Positions 11,475 through 23,030 of a stretch of DNA of 64,000 bases are shown here, piece by piece. Position numbers and translations under genes: made by a program. Each line of letters starts with the position of its first letter. The stretch's first letter is position 1. The DNA is from Athripsodes cinereus. Taxonomy: Eukaryota; Arthropoda; Insecta; Trichoptera; Leptoceridae. The DNA is taken from the NCBI GenBank assembly GCA_947579605.1, contig OX388305.1, positions 21,713,542-21,777,541 of the forward strand. Reading direction: 5' to 3'. Below the pieces are notes generated by a model. The model saw nothing but the letters and a program-made list of their open reading frames with translations. It searched no databases and had not been told where the DNA came from.

Positions 11475-14400
11475 TTATTATATATAACAATAGTTTGGTA
11501 ATTTCAGGTTCAAAGTATATTCGTGTAATGATTTTTTTATAAGTTAAAAATAAAAAATAACAAAGTATAATTAATCTTCGATTAAGGATCATAGAGCAAG
11601 TTTTACAAAACATAAAATCGATTTGTAAATTCCACAACATACTTAAAAGTTGATACTTTGTAAAATATCTATTTCATATGTAAAAGTATTTATTGAATAA
11701 TTATTTGATGAATTTATTGAAAGACGAAATCATCTCACAAAGATATCTAATATTTGCTTTCATCAAAAGCATTCACTCATAAAATCAATAATAAAACAAT
11801 GAAGTACCGAATAATTGTAAAGAGGAGTACCTACATACTTTAGAGGATATATTATTTAATAATGACTTAAAATATATTTTGTAAGAAAATGAATAATTTT
11901 GGAATCAATCTATATATTTTCAAATGAAGCACTGTTTGATAATTAAATAAAAGCTTTTCATGATTAAATTGAAAGCTCAACAATATCAGTATATACTAAT
12001 ATGGGGAAACCAAATAATTCAATTATATGCAATAAACATAGCTGCAAGCTGTTGTCATCATGTCAAAGATACTAACAAGAGTTAGATAAAGAAAATAATA
12101 ACATCTTATTAAGGAAACAAATGTTATGACTCTTATTTTATAGAATACTGACGGGCAAAAAAAAGTTGTAAAGTATGACATGATAGACCATTTTAATTGA
12201 CCAGAGACAACAAATAATATTATATTCATAATAAAGTGCAATGTAGTTCACTTATAAATAATCGCTCCATTATAATTATGTTCAACACATTGTCATTATA
12301 CCGTTAAAGGATAGTCAACATACGTGTATTGAAAAACAATTTCACGTATCATTTGCCGCAGGAGGCATAAAACTTTGGATAAAATTAAATTAGCTGCTTG
12401 CACACACGCTTATATAAACATTGACTATAATTTCGTGTATAAGCTTTGAGTATACAATCACAAAAAATAACATTCTGTGATGTTTTAAAATATAAAACGT
12501 CAATTGCCAAAATAATAGCAAAAACCAATTTTAGTAGTTTTTTTTTTGACGCAATAGATGAAAGCTTTATTCAACGAATGACTTTTTAGTGGTAATTTAA
12601 TATAATGAAAAAGCTAAAACCACTTTTAGTTTCAGCGATATTGTGGCTTCCGAAGCAATTTTTATAGGCGGTAAAATGAAAGCTTTGTTTTAATAATTAT
12701 TATTGTTGAGTTTGAAACATTTGCTTTATTAATTGTTTGATATATATATTTGGAATGCGAATCACAAAAAAAAAACTATTTTACAAAAAATATATAAAAT
12801 TATATTTTATCACTCTGATGAAGTCTTTTGATGTTTCAAAAACAGAAAATAATTGAAAAAAAATACAGTTCTCTTTACTCAACATAGGCAACAAAGAGTG
12901 AAACGAAATTGTAATAACATTTAACATAATATGTAGTATAAAATTTCGAACTCTAAAGTTTTCGTTGTTCAAGTATGTATATGTATTTATTTATTTTAAG
13001 TAAACATGATTTTAGTTTTATTTACTTTAGAAGTGTATTATAGCAAATATATTAATTTTGTAGCCTTTGTAGGTATATATATTTTTTTTATTTTTTTCAA
13101 CTACGAAAGCTTTTCTAGTTTCCATGGAATAAAGCCTAAAACGGTTGTTTTGAATCATTGTTTATGGATGTACAGCAAAAGAACATATTTCTTTCAAAGT
13201 TTTTTTCTTCTTTAATCGAGAGAAGTTAGTTACTGAGAGGGTTTGAAGTAGATAGATACTACTATGGTTTAGTCAGGGGTTAGTTTTATTTCATCTAAAA
13301 AAAACTATACTACCCACCCCATAATACGAGGAAACGTTATAAAGAGCTTAACAAAGAAGCTGTTATTGTAAGATTCATGGGCCTATAATTTTTTTAAGAA
13401 AGCAATATGCTATTGAGGTTAGGTTAGGCTATTTTTTCAACAATATCGCTTTCCTTGCCAAAAATGTTAAGTGAGAAATATTTCCACTTTATGTACGCAT
13501 ATAGGGTAAAAATATAATGACTTAGCAAGTTTTATTAAATTAAAATTTCATATTTCTTTTCTCCTTTGAATAAGTTGGTAATTAATGTGACAAGAATATT
13601 GCACTTGAATAGTTATATTATGAAGGAACATTTTGGAGAAAAAAATATCACTTAAGTAACATAAATTCACACAATAAAAATACTAATTGTAATCAATTAA
13701 CTAATACAATCGTGACATTTCAATTTAATTATAGTATATAATTATTTTGATAAAATGGTTCTTAATTCGCAGTTAACATTATTTCATCAACTACAATATA
13801 TATCAACAGTTATTCAATTAGCTATATACAACTAAAGAGAAATCACGCTTTACTGTTGACAAGTATTTAGTAGCCAGGAATTGTAGCGTTTCCCTTCTAT
13901 TCCTTTTTTTTATAATTTCTAGTGAGTACATATGACAACAAAACTAAGCAATAACATTAATAATTTAGATTCAACTCCATAACACTTTTACCGTCACATA
14001 AACACAACTATAGTTAAACTGTGCTACACATGTACATTTCTATACGTATACGCAGAATATTTTATGGTACTGTGGTTTTCTTACTATAAATATTGTTGGA
14101 AACTTAATATTCTTGACGAAATTGTTATTTCTGGAAAATGATATTATTTAATACTTTTAGCATTTTTCATTTCAAATATGTTTATTTCAGCAAGGTTTAC
14201 CACTAAATCAAAACATCGTTTTTTTATGAAATAAATATGACTATTTATATCTATCTAACTGTACCTATTATTTTTTTGCTATAAATTGATTGCAAACAAT
14301 TTCATAAGGAAATAAACTCAAGTAAAATACGGAATGTTGAGTTTTACGATTCAGAGGTTTAAATTAAAAAAAAAAAGTAATTTTTATGTCACTTGCTAAG

Positions 14401-14820
14401 ATTCAAGAAAATAATAATAGATAGTAATAAAAATCGTTATTGCACCAAAAAAAACAATGGTAGAAAGAAAACATACCAACATCATTACTGAACAAATAAA
14501 TTTGTGCAATGGGCGAGTTTATATTTTGTACTTTTTCTGCATATATCACTCGCTATAATAATCAAAACATTTCCTTAAAATTTCGAAACAGAACGACGTA
14601 ATCGAAAATTAATTAAAAAAAAATTGAAAAATTCTCACTCAAGAGGTTTATTTGTTCTGATGGAAAAAATGATATTCTTTTTAAATATTTAGTTATTTTT
14701 TTCCGAACTTTTTTTTCTCTTGTCTGTATGCTGTCGGATATGAGTAATATTCTTAATTTCTTATACGTGGCGTAGTATTTTTTTGTATGAATATTTAATA
14801 TTCTATTTAATACATACAAA
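11475..14820. other. 3.3 kb AT-rich spacer
   Basis: No assignable gene or element. A splice-acceptor-like TTTATTTCAG at 14,180-14,189 is followed by a 12-codon frame with no support. Confidence 0.5.
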
Positions 14821-14910
14821 AAGATAAAAATGTTGTTTGGACATGTCGAGAGAATGAAGTATAAATATGTAGATCTTTTCTGAAAAGAGGGTTTAAAGAG
14901 AATGCTGGTA
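14821..14910 (+). mobile_element. RTE-A fragment, plus orientation
   Basis: A frame reading KIKMLFGHVERMKYKYVDLF, then a stop and KEGLKRM follows the RTE-A C-terminal segment (KLRWFGHVERM ... RIYLSERKGVKKRG). It is short and degenerate, with no 3' tail. It faces the minus-oriented RTE-A fragment at 15,040 and covers part of the same protein region, so the two are separate insertions or an inverted duplication. Confidence 0.6.
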
Positions 14911-15039
14911 ACTTCAGAATGTTAAAAGCTTATGCTATTTTATATTGCAGCAATTGAATATCGACTCAATTATTTCATAGAAAGAATAAAATAAAATATA
15001 TTATTTCTCCCGTCAAAATATTTTGTCTTTCTATCTATA

Positions 15040-15276
15040 CCCTCACATATAGATCTATTTTTATATACGTCTTTCGCTTCTTCTACATTCATGCAATTCC
15101 TGATGCACGCACGTTGATTCCTCTTACTCAACAAACGGCCATCATTTAGACTTCGACCCACGTGATCAAGCCACGTACATAGTTTTCAGATGCCCGCGCT
15201 TCCTTTCTTTTAAACAAGTATTTTTCCTTTGTCATCCTTTCCCAATCTATTCGTTCTACATGACCAAAATATTATG
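15040..15276 (-). mobile_element. RTE-A 3' fragment
   Basis: The plus strand starts CTATACCCTCAC and then skips the usual GCCGTGTCCCAAGTGG block. It continues TTTCGCTTCTTCTACATTCA, and CCACGTGATCAAGCCACGTA further on. On the minus strand a 63-codon frame retains ESNxR/CMNVEEAKDVYK-like RTE-A residues. It is 5'-truncated and internally deleted. Confidence 0.85.
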
Positions 15277-15280
15277 GTAG

Positions 15281-15790
15281 AGAAGATTTTTTTTTATTTC
15301 GTTAATGATATTGATGTATTGATTTCCAAACAATAATGGTAGATGATTTTTTTCCAAAACCATCCATTCAATATCTTCAACACCGTACTATTAAGGTACT
15401 TACTATCTAATATAAAAATGCTGATAAAAGTGATTTCTTTCATCGTGGGCTTTCTATAATTTGGACAATTAACTCACACAAATGACCGATTTATTTTTTT
15501 ATAACATAATTAATACGAAATCACGAAATAATAATTTGTGAAAGAAAATAAAATAAAGATATCTTTTATAATAAACTTCTCTGTACAATTTGACCATTAA
15601 TACCATTAATTCTCAAATCTGTAAAGGGCGAAAATAAATCCTTGAACTGAATAGGTTTAGTCATTTCTGTATTTCAATTATTACATATTTCAATTATAGG
15701 TTCGAGTCTTTTTTAATTGATTAATCTAAAGAAGCCCAGAAATCATGGTTATAATTTTAGCTCAATTATATTTTGAGATTACTACTAATA
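15281..15790. other. AT-rich spacer
   Basis: No gene seen. At 15,793-15,817 CCATCACGGTATATCCCACA marks a very short SINE1 tail remnant. Confidence 0.5.
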
Positions 15791-15966
15791 TTCCATCACG
15801 GTATATCCCACATACAAAGTAAGTATCCCTCTTCTCTATCAAACTCCATAAAATGATTAATTGTCTGAAATTGCTATCTGTATTCAAACTTAGAACTAGA
15901 AGACGAACGCCATTTGGTCTGCACCTCGGCAGCTCGCAGTCTATTTAATAAGGCGATGATATAGAT

Positions 15967-16222
15967 CAGTGAATTCCAAAGTGGTCCAGGTGACTCGAGG
16001 GGGTCTACGTTGGCGAAACTAAAAAATGGGGGTTCACAAGTCGTGAACGAGGGTCCACTAATCCATAGTTAAAGAATCAGATATTCGTTAGAAGTACCAG
16101 ATACTTAATTACCATCTCGCAAATTTAGCGACGGGAGGGAGGGGGATAGAAATACAGGGGTCCACCGGAATCAACAAAATTTTGAAAGTGGTCTATGAAA
16201 AAAAAAAGTTTGGGAACCTCTG
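15967..16222. mobile_element. hAT-type MITE, 256 bp, 8-bp TSD
   Basis: The ends are CAGTGAATTCCAAAGTGG and AAGTTTGGGAACCTCTG, an imperfect inverted pair of the CAGTGGTTCCCAAACTT type common in hAT MITEs. ATATAGAT is perfectly duplicated at 15,959-15,966 and 16,223-16,230. There is no coding capacity. An internal AGAAGTACCAGATAC plus GCGACGGGAGGGAGG block resembles AAAAGTACCGGATAC plus AACGACGGGGGG in the MITE at 1,661, so the two may share ancestry. Confidence 0.88.
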
Positions 16223-16879
16223 ATATAGATAGACAATTTTTTTTAAGAGACTAATATCAAATTTTTTCACCTACGTTTCATTATTAATAAAGTTACCGTT
16301 ATATCGATTTATTTGCCTCGAATGCAATGAGAAAAATTAATCTATCTAGTTCAGAACAATTCATAATTCACTCGATGTCGGGTGCCTTGCCGGAAAAAAA
16401 AGAAAGAAAGAAAGTTCAGAACAATTCTTTACCGAAATTAAGTGAACTAATTCCACTGTATTTCAAATAAGTTGATAGTGTTATCATTTAAACGATGGAT
16501 TATAAATTACATACATCAAGCTCAAAACAAAACCGAGATATAACTATTATTACTATTTCTGGAATTACTGCATGCCGTCGTTTGTAGAACGTTTTTTGCC
16601 ACGTTCAAATTTCATAGTAGGGATCATATCATTTTGAAGACACTTTACTACCGTGATATAATGATCCACTAAATTCAAAAACCCATGATTCAATACAAAA
16701 GATTTCTGGAATGTTTTTATAAGAGATTACATACTTGTTCTTCATTGATTTCATAATCAATATTTTCTTTGCTCTGATAACTTCCCGCAGTGTTAACATA
16801 ACAATTATTATTTTGTTTAGCTGGTACCCGTAGCAATTTATTCGATAAGAAATCAGTAAAAACAATACTAGACTTAGAG

Positions 16880-17020
16880 GGCTGTCCGAAGCCAGAAATT
16901 GTAGAGGCCGACCAAGAAACGGCTACATGAATAAAGTGATGGAGGACATACTCTGTAGCACATACGTTTGATAACAAAGTCTGGCAGGAGACTAAAAAAC
17001 AAAGGCTTGATGGGGACTAG
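16880..17020 (+). mobile_element. LINE C-terminal fragment
   Basis: The plus strand reads RGRPRNGYMNKVMEDILCST, followed by frame-disrupted QSLAGD. The R-G-R-P-R ... Y-x-x-x-V-x-x-D block is the widespread C-terminal motif of LINE reverse transcriptases. The family cannot be named from this piece. A degraded SINE1 stretch follows. Confidence 0.6.
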
Positions 17021-17072
17021 TTCAATTGGATTGTAACTCAAAAGTAGAAGACTGAGATAAGCATCAATATCT

Positions 17073-17160
17073 ATTGTGGTATATCTTGCAAGAGGCAAAG
17101 CTCACTATTTATTCTGTATAATACAAAAATAGATAAAATTCAGGATGAGTGACATACTTG
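17073..17160 (-). repeat. Degenerate SINE1 piece
   Basis: ATTGTGGTATATCTTGCAAG, then AAATTCAGGATGAGTGACAT follow the tail and middle of SINE1 with many substitutions. The call rests on order of matches only. Confidence 0.4.
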
Positions 17161-17574
17161 TATCCTTTATGAATAAAGCTTGCTTTTTATAGTTAACAAA
17201 AATAAATGTCTTTTTTAAACTTTGTATTATCTGCGACAATCTATACATTAATTAAGTTAAAGGTAATATTATTATGGTACTTCCATTAATAAAGGTGAGA
17301 ATTCAAACTAAATAGATAATGAAGATTGTTGATAAGAGTTAAGATAGGTACCAAGTATAAGATCAAAGATTATCATAATTAAGAATGAAAATCAAATGAC
17401 CACGTACATTGTGAATGAGGGTTTGACTAAACGTTGTTCCCAGCAAGAAGAAACTTTCCTTCAGATAATATTATTATTACGAAGTATTTATCTACTCGGT
17501 TATGAATAAACATTTTCAGGATAGCTAGAGCAGAATATTATACTAACACTAGACTATATTACATTTATTTTCAG

Positions 17575-17664
17575 CAAGCCATAGCACTTTACATTGCTGA
17601 TCTTAGTGATAAAATGATTTTGCATAATACGGGCCTAACGAAAGTAGACGAAATCTCGGATTGA
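17575..17664 (+). CDS. Candidate terminal coding exon, unknown gene
   Basis: A perfect TACTAAC branch point (17,541-17,547) is followed about 24 nt later by a pyrimidine-rich CATTTATTTTCAG acceptor. After the AG one frame stays open for 29 codons, reading QAIALYIADLSDKMILHNTG and then LTKVDEISD before a TGA; the other two frames close within eight codons. The residues are less skewed to F, I, K, N and Y than in random AT-rich frames here. AATAAA sites lie about 80 nt downstream (17,738-17,748) and could be a poly(A) signal. It may be the last exon of a host gene lying to the left, though no upstream exon was recognised. It could also be a chance frame behind a good-looking acceptor. No protein family was recognised. 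Confidence 0.33.
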   Translation, partial: QAIALYIADLSDKMILHNTGLTKVDEISD

Positions 17665-17749
17665 ATGATGGACAGGGTAGTATAACTTATCATTACAGAA
17701 AATTTAAAGATAAAAAATACCTTAGTTCACTTGATTGAAATAAAATAAA

Positions 17750-19120
17750 CCATAAAGACGAAGTCTGCAAGCCACTTAATATCTAAAGATCTTGCTTTCT
17801 CTGTTTCATATTGCACCGTTTCTACGACAATGACTTCACAGCAATGGGAATTTCGTAGAATGACGCTCTGAGTAAAAGAGACTGGTTTCTCTCCCGTGCT
17901 CCCAGGAAGATCATTCAAAGGTTATTGAGTTAGTAACATGGTGGGTAAAAGACGCACTTATTCGTGATAAATGATAAAAGTTGAAACGGAAGTGGTTTCG
18001 CAATACAATTATCTAAATTATGCTGATGTACAGAAGAGGTTAATTTCCTCTTCATATTTCCAAATGCAAATTTTAGGACAAAAGGAAAAGGCTTAGAGAG
18101 GCGTGTGATTTATAACATACGAAAATTTTAGGTTGCGACCCGTAACTTAGTTTCTCCATATATTTATTACCTACAGGAAATATTTTGCAATAGAGGACAG
18201 AATGTTATAATGAACATATAAGAGAATCTTAGGCTTTTATCTTCATAGAGGTTGTATGCATACATATTATTAAGAAACGTGTTTATTGGAAAATAATATT
18301 GCAGAGATAGACAAAGTGTTAAGATAATATTAGGTGATTTATAACTAAGAGGTTGTGTGGAGAAACAATAAATTTGAGAATACACACGACTACAAAGGGA
18401 ATAATTTATTTTTGAAAATTTACACTTATGATGCAAAACTTTTTTATTTGTGAAATAATCGAGTACATTATTGATGTTCCAGTTGTTAGATACTGGATAA
18501 GGTTGTAATTACTTTCAATGCAACTTAGTTTTTATACAAAAAGATTGTACTTTAAAAAGTCTCCGTTTTCATATATTTTTTGAGTTAGATCATTGATATC
18601 AGTTTTTTGGAGAAAAAAAACTTCCTTTGTGTCATCAAAATAAATACTTTAAGGGTGGAACATATCTAATTTACATGGAACGTGCTTTCGAAAAGCAAAC
18701 CGTTAACAATAGTTAAATGAGTCTAGCTTTTGGTTTTTAAAATTCACATTTTTGATTAACTATTTTACCTAGTCCTAGTTATATTTTATTACACATCTAT
18801 GTATCTAAGCTATTGTGTATCTTTTTAAAACAGAATATGAAAATATCCGAATTCATTTTTCCCCTCAACCACACCGTAAGGTGTTTGAGTGTTTGTTTGA
18901 ATGCGACCAATACGCCACAGCAAAAAAAGTTTGTAAAAATACATAGTACATTAGGAATCTCATAGAAAACAATGCTGACATAAAATAGCTCTGATTTCAA
19001 TACATAATTATTATATCCCCTATTCTCAGAAGAAGAAATGAAAGAGGACAAAAAATATTTGAATTTATAAATTTTGAATTCTCTATAAAACTGTTAAATT
19101 ATACTACACTATATAGTACT
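17750..19120. other. AT-rich spacer, no gene seen
   Basis: No coding or repeat signals were assigned. The 89- and 84-codon minus frames at 18,167 and 18,797 are AT-rich and without motifs. Confidence 0.5.
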
Positions 19121-19123
19121 ATA

Positions 19124-19260
19124 CCATCACGGCATATCCTACACCTGGAGCTGCCAACAGACAAGCTGCACGTAACAAACATGCAAGTTGTCCTCTCCAT
19201 GTCGACAAAAATAAGACTATCGGGATGAGTGGTAAGTCTTATCGCTGAATCTAAGATATC
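19124..19260 (-). mobile_element. SINE1, tail half of an interrupted copy
   Basis: CCATCACGGCATATCCTACA, then CAAGCTGCACGTAACAAACA and GGGATGAGTGG are the SINE1 tail and middle. The copy stops at about 19,260 and resumes at 19,703-19,795 (head half). A LINE-tail-like segment and a SINE2 copy separate the halves. Confidence 0.8.
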
Positions 19261-19367
19261 TGTTGTTATATTCATTTTGTGCTGTTAACATGTAAAAGGC
19301 GAAAGCCGTGAATGTGCTTAAATAAAATAAAAAATAAATAAAAATAAAAATAACATAACATAATAAA
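19261..19367 (+). repeat. LINE 3'-tail-like segment in SINE1
   Basis: GTGCTGTTAACATGTAAAAG, then GCGAAAGCCGTGAATGTGCT and an A-rich (AAATAAA)n run look like the 3' UTR and tail of a non-LTR element. A similar TGAATGTGCTTA plus AATAAA run occurs at 22,905-22,945. No coding part is present, so the identity is inferred from shape alone. Confidence 0.4.
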
Positions 19368-19373
19368 ATGCAT

Positions 19374-19691
19374 GGACAATTCACACAGATTGAGCTAGTT
19401 CCAAACTAAGAATTTAATCTTGTTTTATGGGTACAAACACGAAAAACACACATCGTATATCATCGTATACCCATAATACAAGATTCATTTCTTAGTTTGG
19501 GACTAGTTCGGTCTGTGTGAATTATCTATACATGTTATGTTATATATAATGCACTAAACACATATACATGCAACACCCAGACCCAGGACAATTTGAAAAA
19601 GATCATTCTTCTTTTTGCTCTAGCCGGGAATCGAACCCGGGACCTCGTGACTCAAAGCCAAGAGCGTTACCTCAGCGCCACTCCGGCCGCC
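19374..19691 (-). mobile_element. SINE2 (tRNA-derived) with inverted tail duplication
   Basis: Read on the minus strand, the head GGCCGGAGTGGCGCTGAGGT, then CACGAGGTCCCGGGTTCGAT contains an A box (TGGCGCTGAGG) and a perfect B box (GGTTCGATTCC), i.e. a tRNA-like pol III promoter. The body carries GGTCTGGGTGTTGCATG. The tail (CCCATAA(A/T)ACAAGATT ... GACTAGCTCAATCTGTGTG in consensus) appears twice as an inverted pair: 19,378-19,434 and 19,465-19,523, with a 30-nt loop. ATGCAT flanks both ends (19,368-19,373 and 19,697-19,702), a weak TSD. It sits inside a SINE1 copy. It is not a tRNA gene, since the acceptor stem is lacking. Confidence 0.85.
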
Positions 19692-19702
19692 GAGTGATGC
19701 AT

Positions 19703-19795
19703 TTATTTTTTCGATCACTTGACTTTTTACAGAACACTCGAAAGCTTAGGGAAAAGAGTAATAGACTCATTCTTTGCCGGGTGCTTCACGGTATA
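19703..19795 (-). mobile_element. SINE1, head half of the interrupted copy
   Basis: TTATTTTTTCGATCACTTGA, then CAGAACACTCGAAAGCTTAG and TTCTTTGCCGGGTGCTTCAC continue the SINE1 copy that breaks off at 19,260. Together the halves make one nearly complete element split by later insertions. Confidence 0.8.
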
Positions 19796-19799
19796 TTTG

Positions 19800-20329
19800 C
19801 TTTTTGCGAAAATAACAAATTGTTTCTTTTGTTACAAGCTTTATTATTAACGTCACATACTGTTTTTTGCTATTGCATTTTAACTATATTATTAACAAAC
19901 AAACGTAATAACAAACCACTAATAAAATTTTATGTAAACAAAGCGAGAAATAATTGAAACCTACATTTTAAACACATTTAATATGTACCTACTATAATAA
20001 ATTGGAAAAAATTAAATTAAAGGAATAAAGAGTTGCGTGTGAAATCGACGAATGTTTTTAAAGAAAAATAAATAAATTAGTTTAAACGTTAGAATTCTAA
20101 AAAAATATTCAAAGAATATAACTATTTGACATTGACAAGTAAATTACTAAACACAGTTTCCATATTTTTTTATGTTTTCTGATAGATTTCTTAGTAATTT
20201 TCATATTTATCTACTTTTTCCAAGTAAACACAATCACAACAATAGAGTTCTGTATTCATTATTTATTTTAAAATATTTACCACAACGTCTTACTAAATTT
20301 ATTGTATACATAAAATAAATACTATGTAG
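19800..20329. other. AT-rich spacer, no gene seen
   Basis: No recognisable coding or repeat content. Confidence 0.5.
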
Positions 20330-20524
20330 ACGACGGCAAGAATAATTGGCACACAAATCACTGATGACATGATCACATACAAATCGAGATACCCACCCAT
20401 AGAAGATACTCAATTTTTTCGGGAACTAGGCCTGTGGGAAGACTTACTTGACAATGGGCTACTAAATAACTTGACATGAACACAGCAGTTGGACGAGGAA
20501 AAAATAATTATACTATTCATGTAG
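20330..20524 (+). pseudogene. Unidentified coding-like fragment with one TGA
   Basis: In a background where frames are full of F, K, N and Y, this one has balanced composition rich in acidic residues, including TARIIGTQITDDMITYKSRY and FFRELGLWEDLLDNGLLNNL. It runs 49 codons to a TGA at 20,477-20,479. The same frame then continues with TQQLDEEKIII to a TAG at 20,522, so the TGA may be a disabling mutation in a formerly longer frame. Upstream, ACTATGTAG directly before the frame could be a weak splice acceptor. There is no start codon near the left edge. I do not recognise the family. It could be a relic of a host exon, a processed pseudogene or a fragment of a mobile element ORF. Confidence 0.4.
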
Positions 20525-20579
20525 TTTATTCTAAGCCGAATTTTGATTAATCATAATTAAACGAATTTAAATTATTTAC

Positions 20580-20624
20580 CTTGCCCCGAAAATTACCCTT
20601 AAATAATATTCTCAAGACACAAAC
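20580..20624 (-). other. Possible 45-nt micro-exon
   Basis: On the minus strand GGTTTTTTCAG precedes 45 nt that are open in one frame (15 codons, VCVLRILFKGNFRGK) and end CAAG|GTAAAT. The length is a multiple of three. The segment also starts with GT directly after CAG, like the sites at 24.6 and 44.4 kb. Short matches of this quality are expected by chance in a 64 kb AT-rich window, so this is a weak call. Confidence 0.15.
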
Positions 20625-21022
20625 CTGAAAAAACCTTGAAATTAACTCTCGAAAACAGGCATATTATTATAAATTCAGTACAATACATAAACAAAAAACT
20701 TACTTAAAAAGTACAATCTGAAATGCACAAACGTGTAAGAAATCACTCAAAACTTGAAGGAAACTTTTAATGAAAAATTTAATGAAAAAAATCACTCGCT
20801 ATTTTATTTTTCGTATATAGGTATTGTTTACATTAGTATGTTTCAAAGCACTCTGCCTTCATGGAGAAATAATTATTCACAATCTTCATGAGTTGTTTTT
20901 TTTTAATACGACAACAACTTATACAAAGTTATAATAATATTAAAGTAAAAAGTTTAACTTTATTCATTATGATATTATAATATCAAAGCGATGTGTATCG
21001 GATACTTTTTCAGTTTATTAAC

Positions 21023-21140
21023 GCTGAAGCTTTCAGGAGGCGATGTTTCACGGAAGGATTCACCCTGTGTGAATGCTATTACTACACTGAAGCCTGCGCG
21101 CAACACACCCCCTGAAAGGTTCACAAATCTACCCCTAGAT
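21023..21140. repeat. GC-richer island with inverted ends
   Basis: AGCTTTCAGGAGGCGATGTT and CAACACACCCCCTGAAAGGT form an imperfect inverted pair around a GC-richer core (GAAGCCTGCGCGCAACAC). Both strands are open through it, which is more typical of a structured repeat than of a gene. It may be a small inverted-repeat element. No second copy was seen in the window. Confidence 0.35.
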
Positions 21141-21239
21141 ACGGAACATTCTCTCAATACAACAACACGGTGTAATATTATTATTGTTTTATTGAAGAAA
21201 AAAATATATGCAAACGGAATATTGTTTATTTAGAATAAC

Positions 21240-23025
21240 AAAATGGGCTTACGATTTCTCTCAAATAGTACCAACTAATCCTGGCTATTTAGTAGAAATA
21301 CTTTCAAATAGGTTAAACAAATTTTCTAAGCCATTTAACGCTGGTTGTGAGTACGTTAGAAGAAAACAATTTTATAAATTTTGAAAAACGTCATGGATTT
21401 CAATGCATATTATTTTACTAATAAAAAAGATATCCACACAACTTAAAAGTTTTCGTTAAGTGTACCATGTTGCTCAGTACAAGACATACGATTTAATAAA
21501 AAATAAGTTCACATATCCCCGAATGATTCGTGAGTACTAATGAATCTGGTAACACGTGATCTCATAACAATCTACATTACAATAGCGTATCTAAGTATAT
21601 AAAAAGAATATATCTTGTAACGCTATGAATGTAACAAGCTATTTATTATAAACAGCATTCTATATACCTGCTAGGTATTTGCTACAGTAACAGCTTTGGA
21701 GTATTAAGAGGAAATTGCGAATTCTTATCTCGTTGTTTGTGAATTAATTCTATGTCATCCTTCATCTAGTAGCAAAAATCAGCAATAAAACAAAAATTAC
21801 GCGGAAAAAATAACAAATAATAGTAACAGAAAAGCGCTGCCCCAAGGACGAGTTATTTTGCTACGATAATACAATAATAATATATTATAAATAATAACAA
21901 AACATACACATCTCTGACTCATTACACTTGATAGTTTTATAAGCGTTATTTATTGTAACGTTACTTAATGTTGCATGTTTATATTACATTTCCTCTGAAT
22001 CCTACATAATACATATTACACTAATAAAACTACAAAGATATTCATCTCCTTTGTATAAATTATAACTGCTCATTTGATATATTTATTCTTTTTACTTACA
22101 CATGGTCATTGTGACAATTTATCTACATGTTTATACTGAAGAACACAATTTTATGGGTTAAAGCAATAAAAAAAATTAAAGTTGTTGTCTCTAATTAATC
22201 TTTGGTTAACTACTTTTTGATAGCATTACACAAAATTGGCATTTGTACTAGAAGTTAAGAAGCATTAAAAGCATACTGGGCTTTACAACGATATCAAAAA
22301 CTATAATACTTCTTCGCTCATGTTTACTAAAACGACTTTTCACCATCACGTCAATAAATTTGTGGTAAATTATGTAGAATTACTTGGGTCATTTGCCGTC
22401 TAGTATAAGAGTAATAATAAATCATAATAAAAGTAAAGAGTTACTACTTAGACATGATTGACAATTAGGAACAATAGCTTCCATTTGGACAACAATATTA
22501 TAATGTACGACAAAATGTCGAGAATGTTTGCCAACAGGAAAATTAGGCCATGAATTATAAAGACAGCACAAAAATACAGAATCAAATGAATATATTATGT
22601 AGTTAATTACTTATATAATATCAGTTTCTTTCTTTTAATATGACAATGTCATGAATTATATATATTAAGCTTAGATTAAATAATATTCACCAAGGTAAAA
22701 TAACAGAAACAAAAGATCTTTTTGGGCAATTTTTGGACAATTTATTTCAAAAAGCTTTAGACACATTCACTTATTATTGAGATCCAAAATTTTTGCTACA
22801 GATGTCAACAAAAAGGGTATGTACGTTATTGTTGATCAATGTAAAAATATGTTCTGAAAATTAAACAAACTATTTATTTACTAAATTATCTGTCATTCAA
22901 TGAATGTGCTTAGATAAATATATAAAATAAAAAAATAATAATAAATAACTCTGTAGCCATTTAGTCTTATGTACCAAATGCCATATAAAAATTCAATTTT
23001 TTAATCGAAAAAATCTTAACATTTT
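21240..23025. other. AT-rich spacer, no gene seen
   Basis: No gene recognised. Around 22,905-22,945 there is a TGAATGTGCTTAG plus A-rich run similar to the LINE-tail-like segment at 19,300. Confidence 0.5.
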
Positions 23026-23030
23026 ACTAG

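Noticed and set aside
19620..19691. tRNA gene call on the minus strand
   Set aside because: A and B boxes are present, but the acceptor stem and CCA-side pairing are missing, and the sequence continues into a SINE2 body and tail shared with a second copy.
22190..22215. miR-9-like string TCTTTGGTTAACTA
   Set aside because: Only the first part matches, the loop side lacks a pairing arm, and a match of this length can arise by chance.
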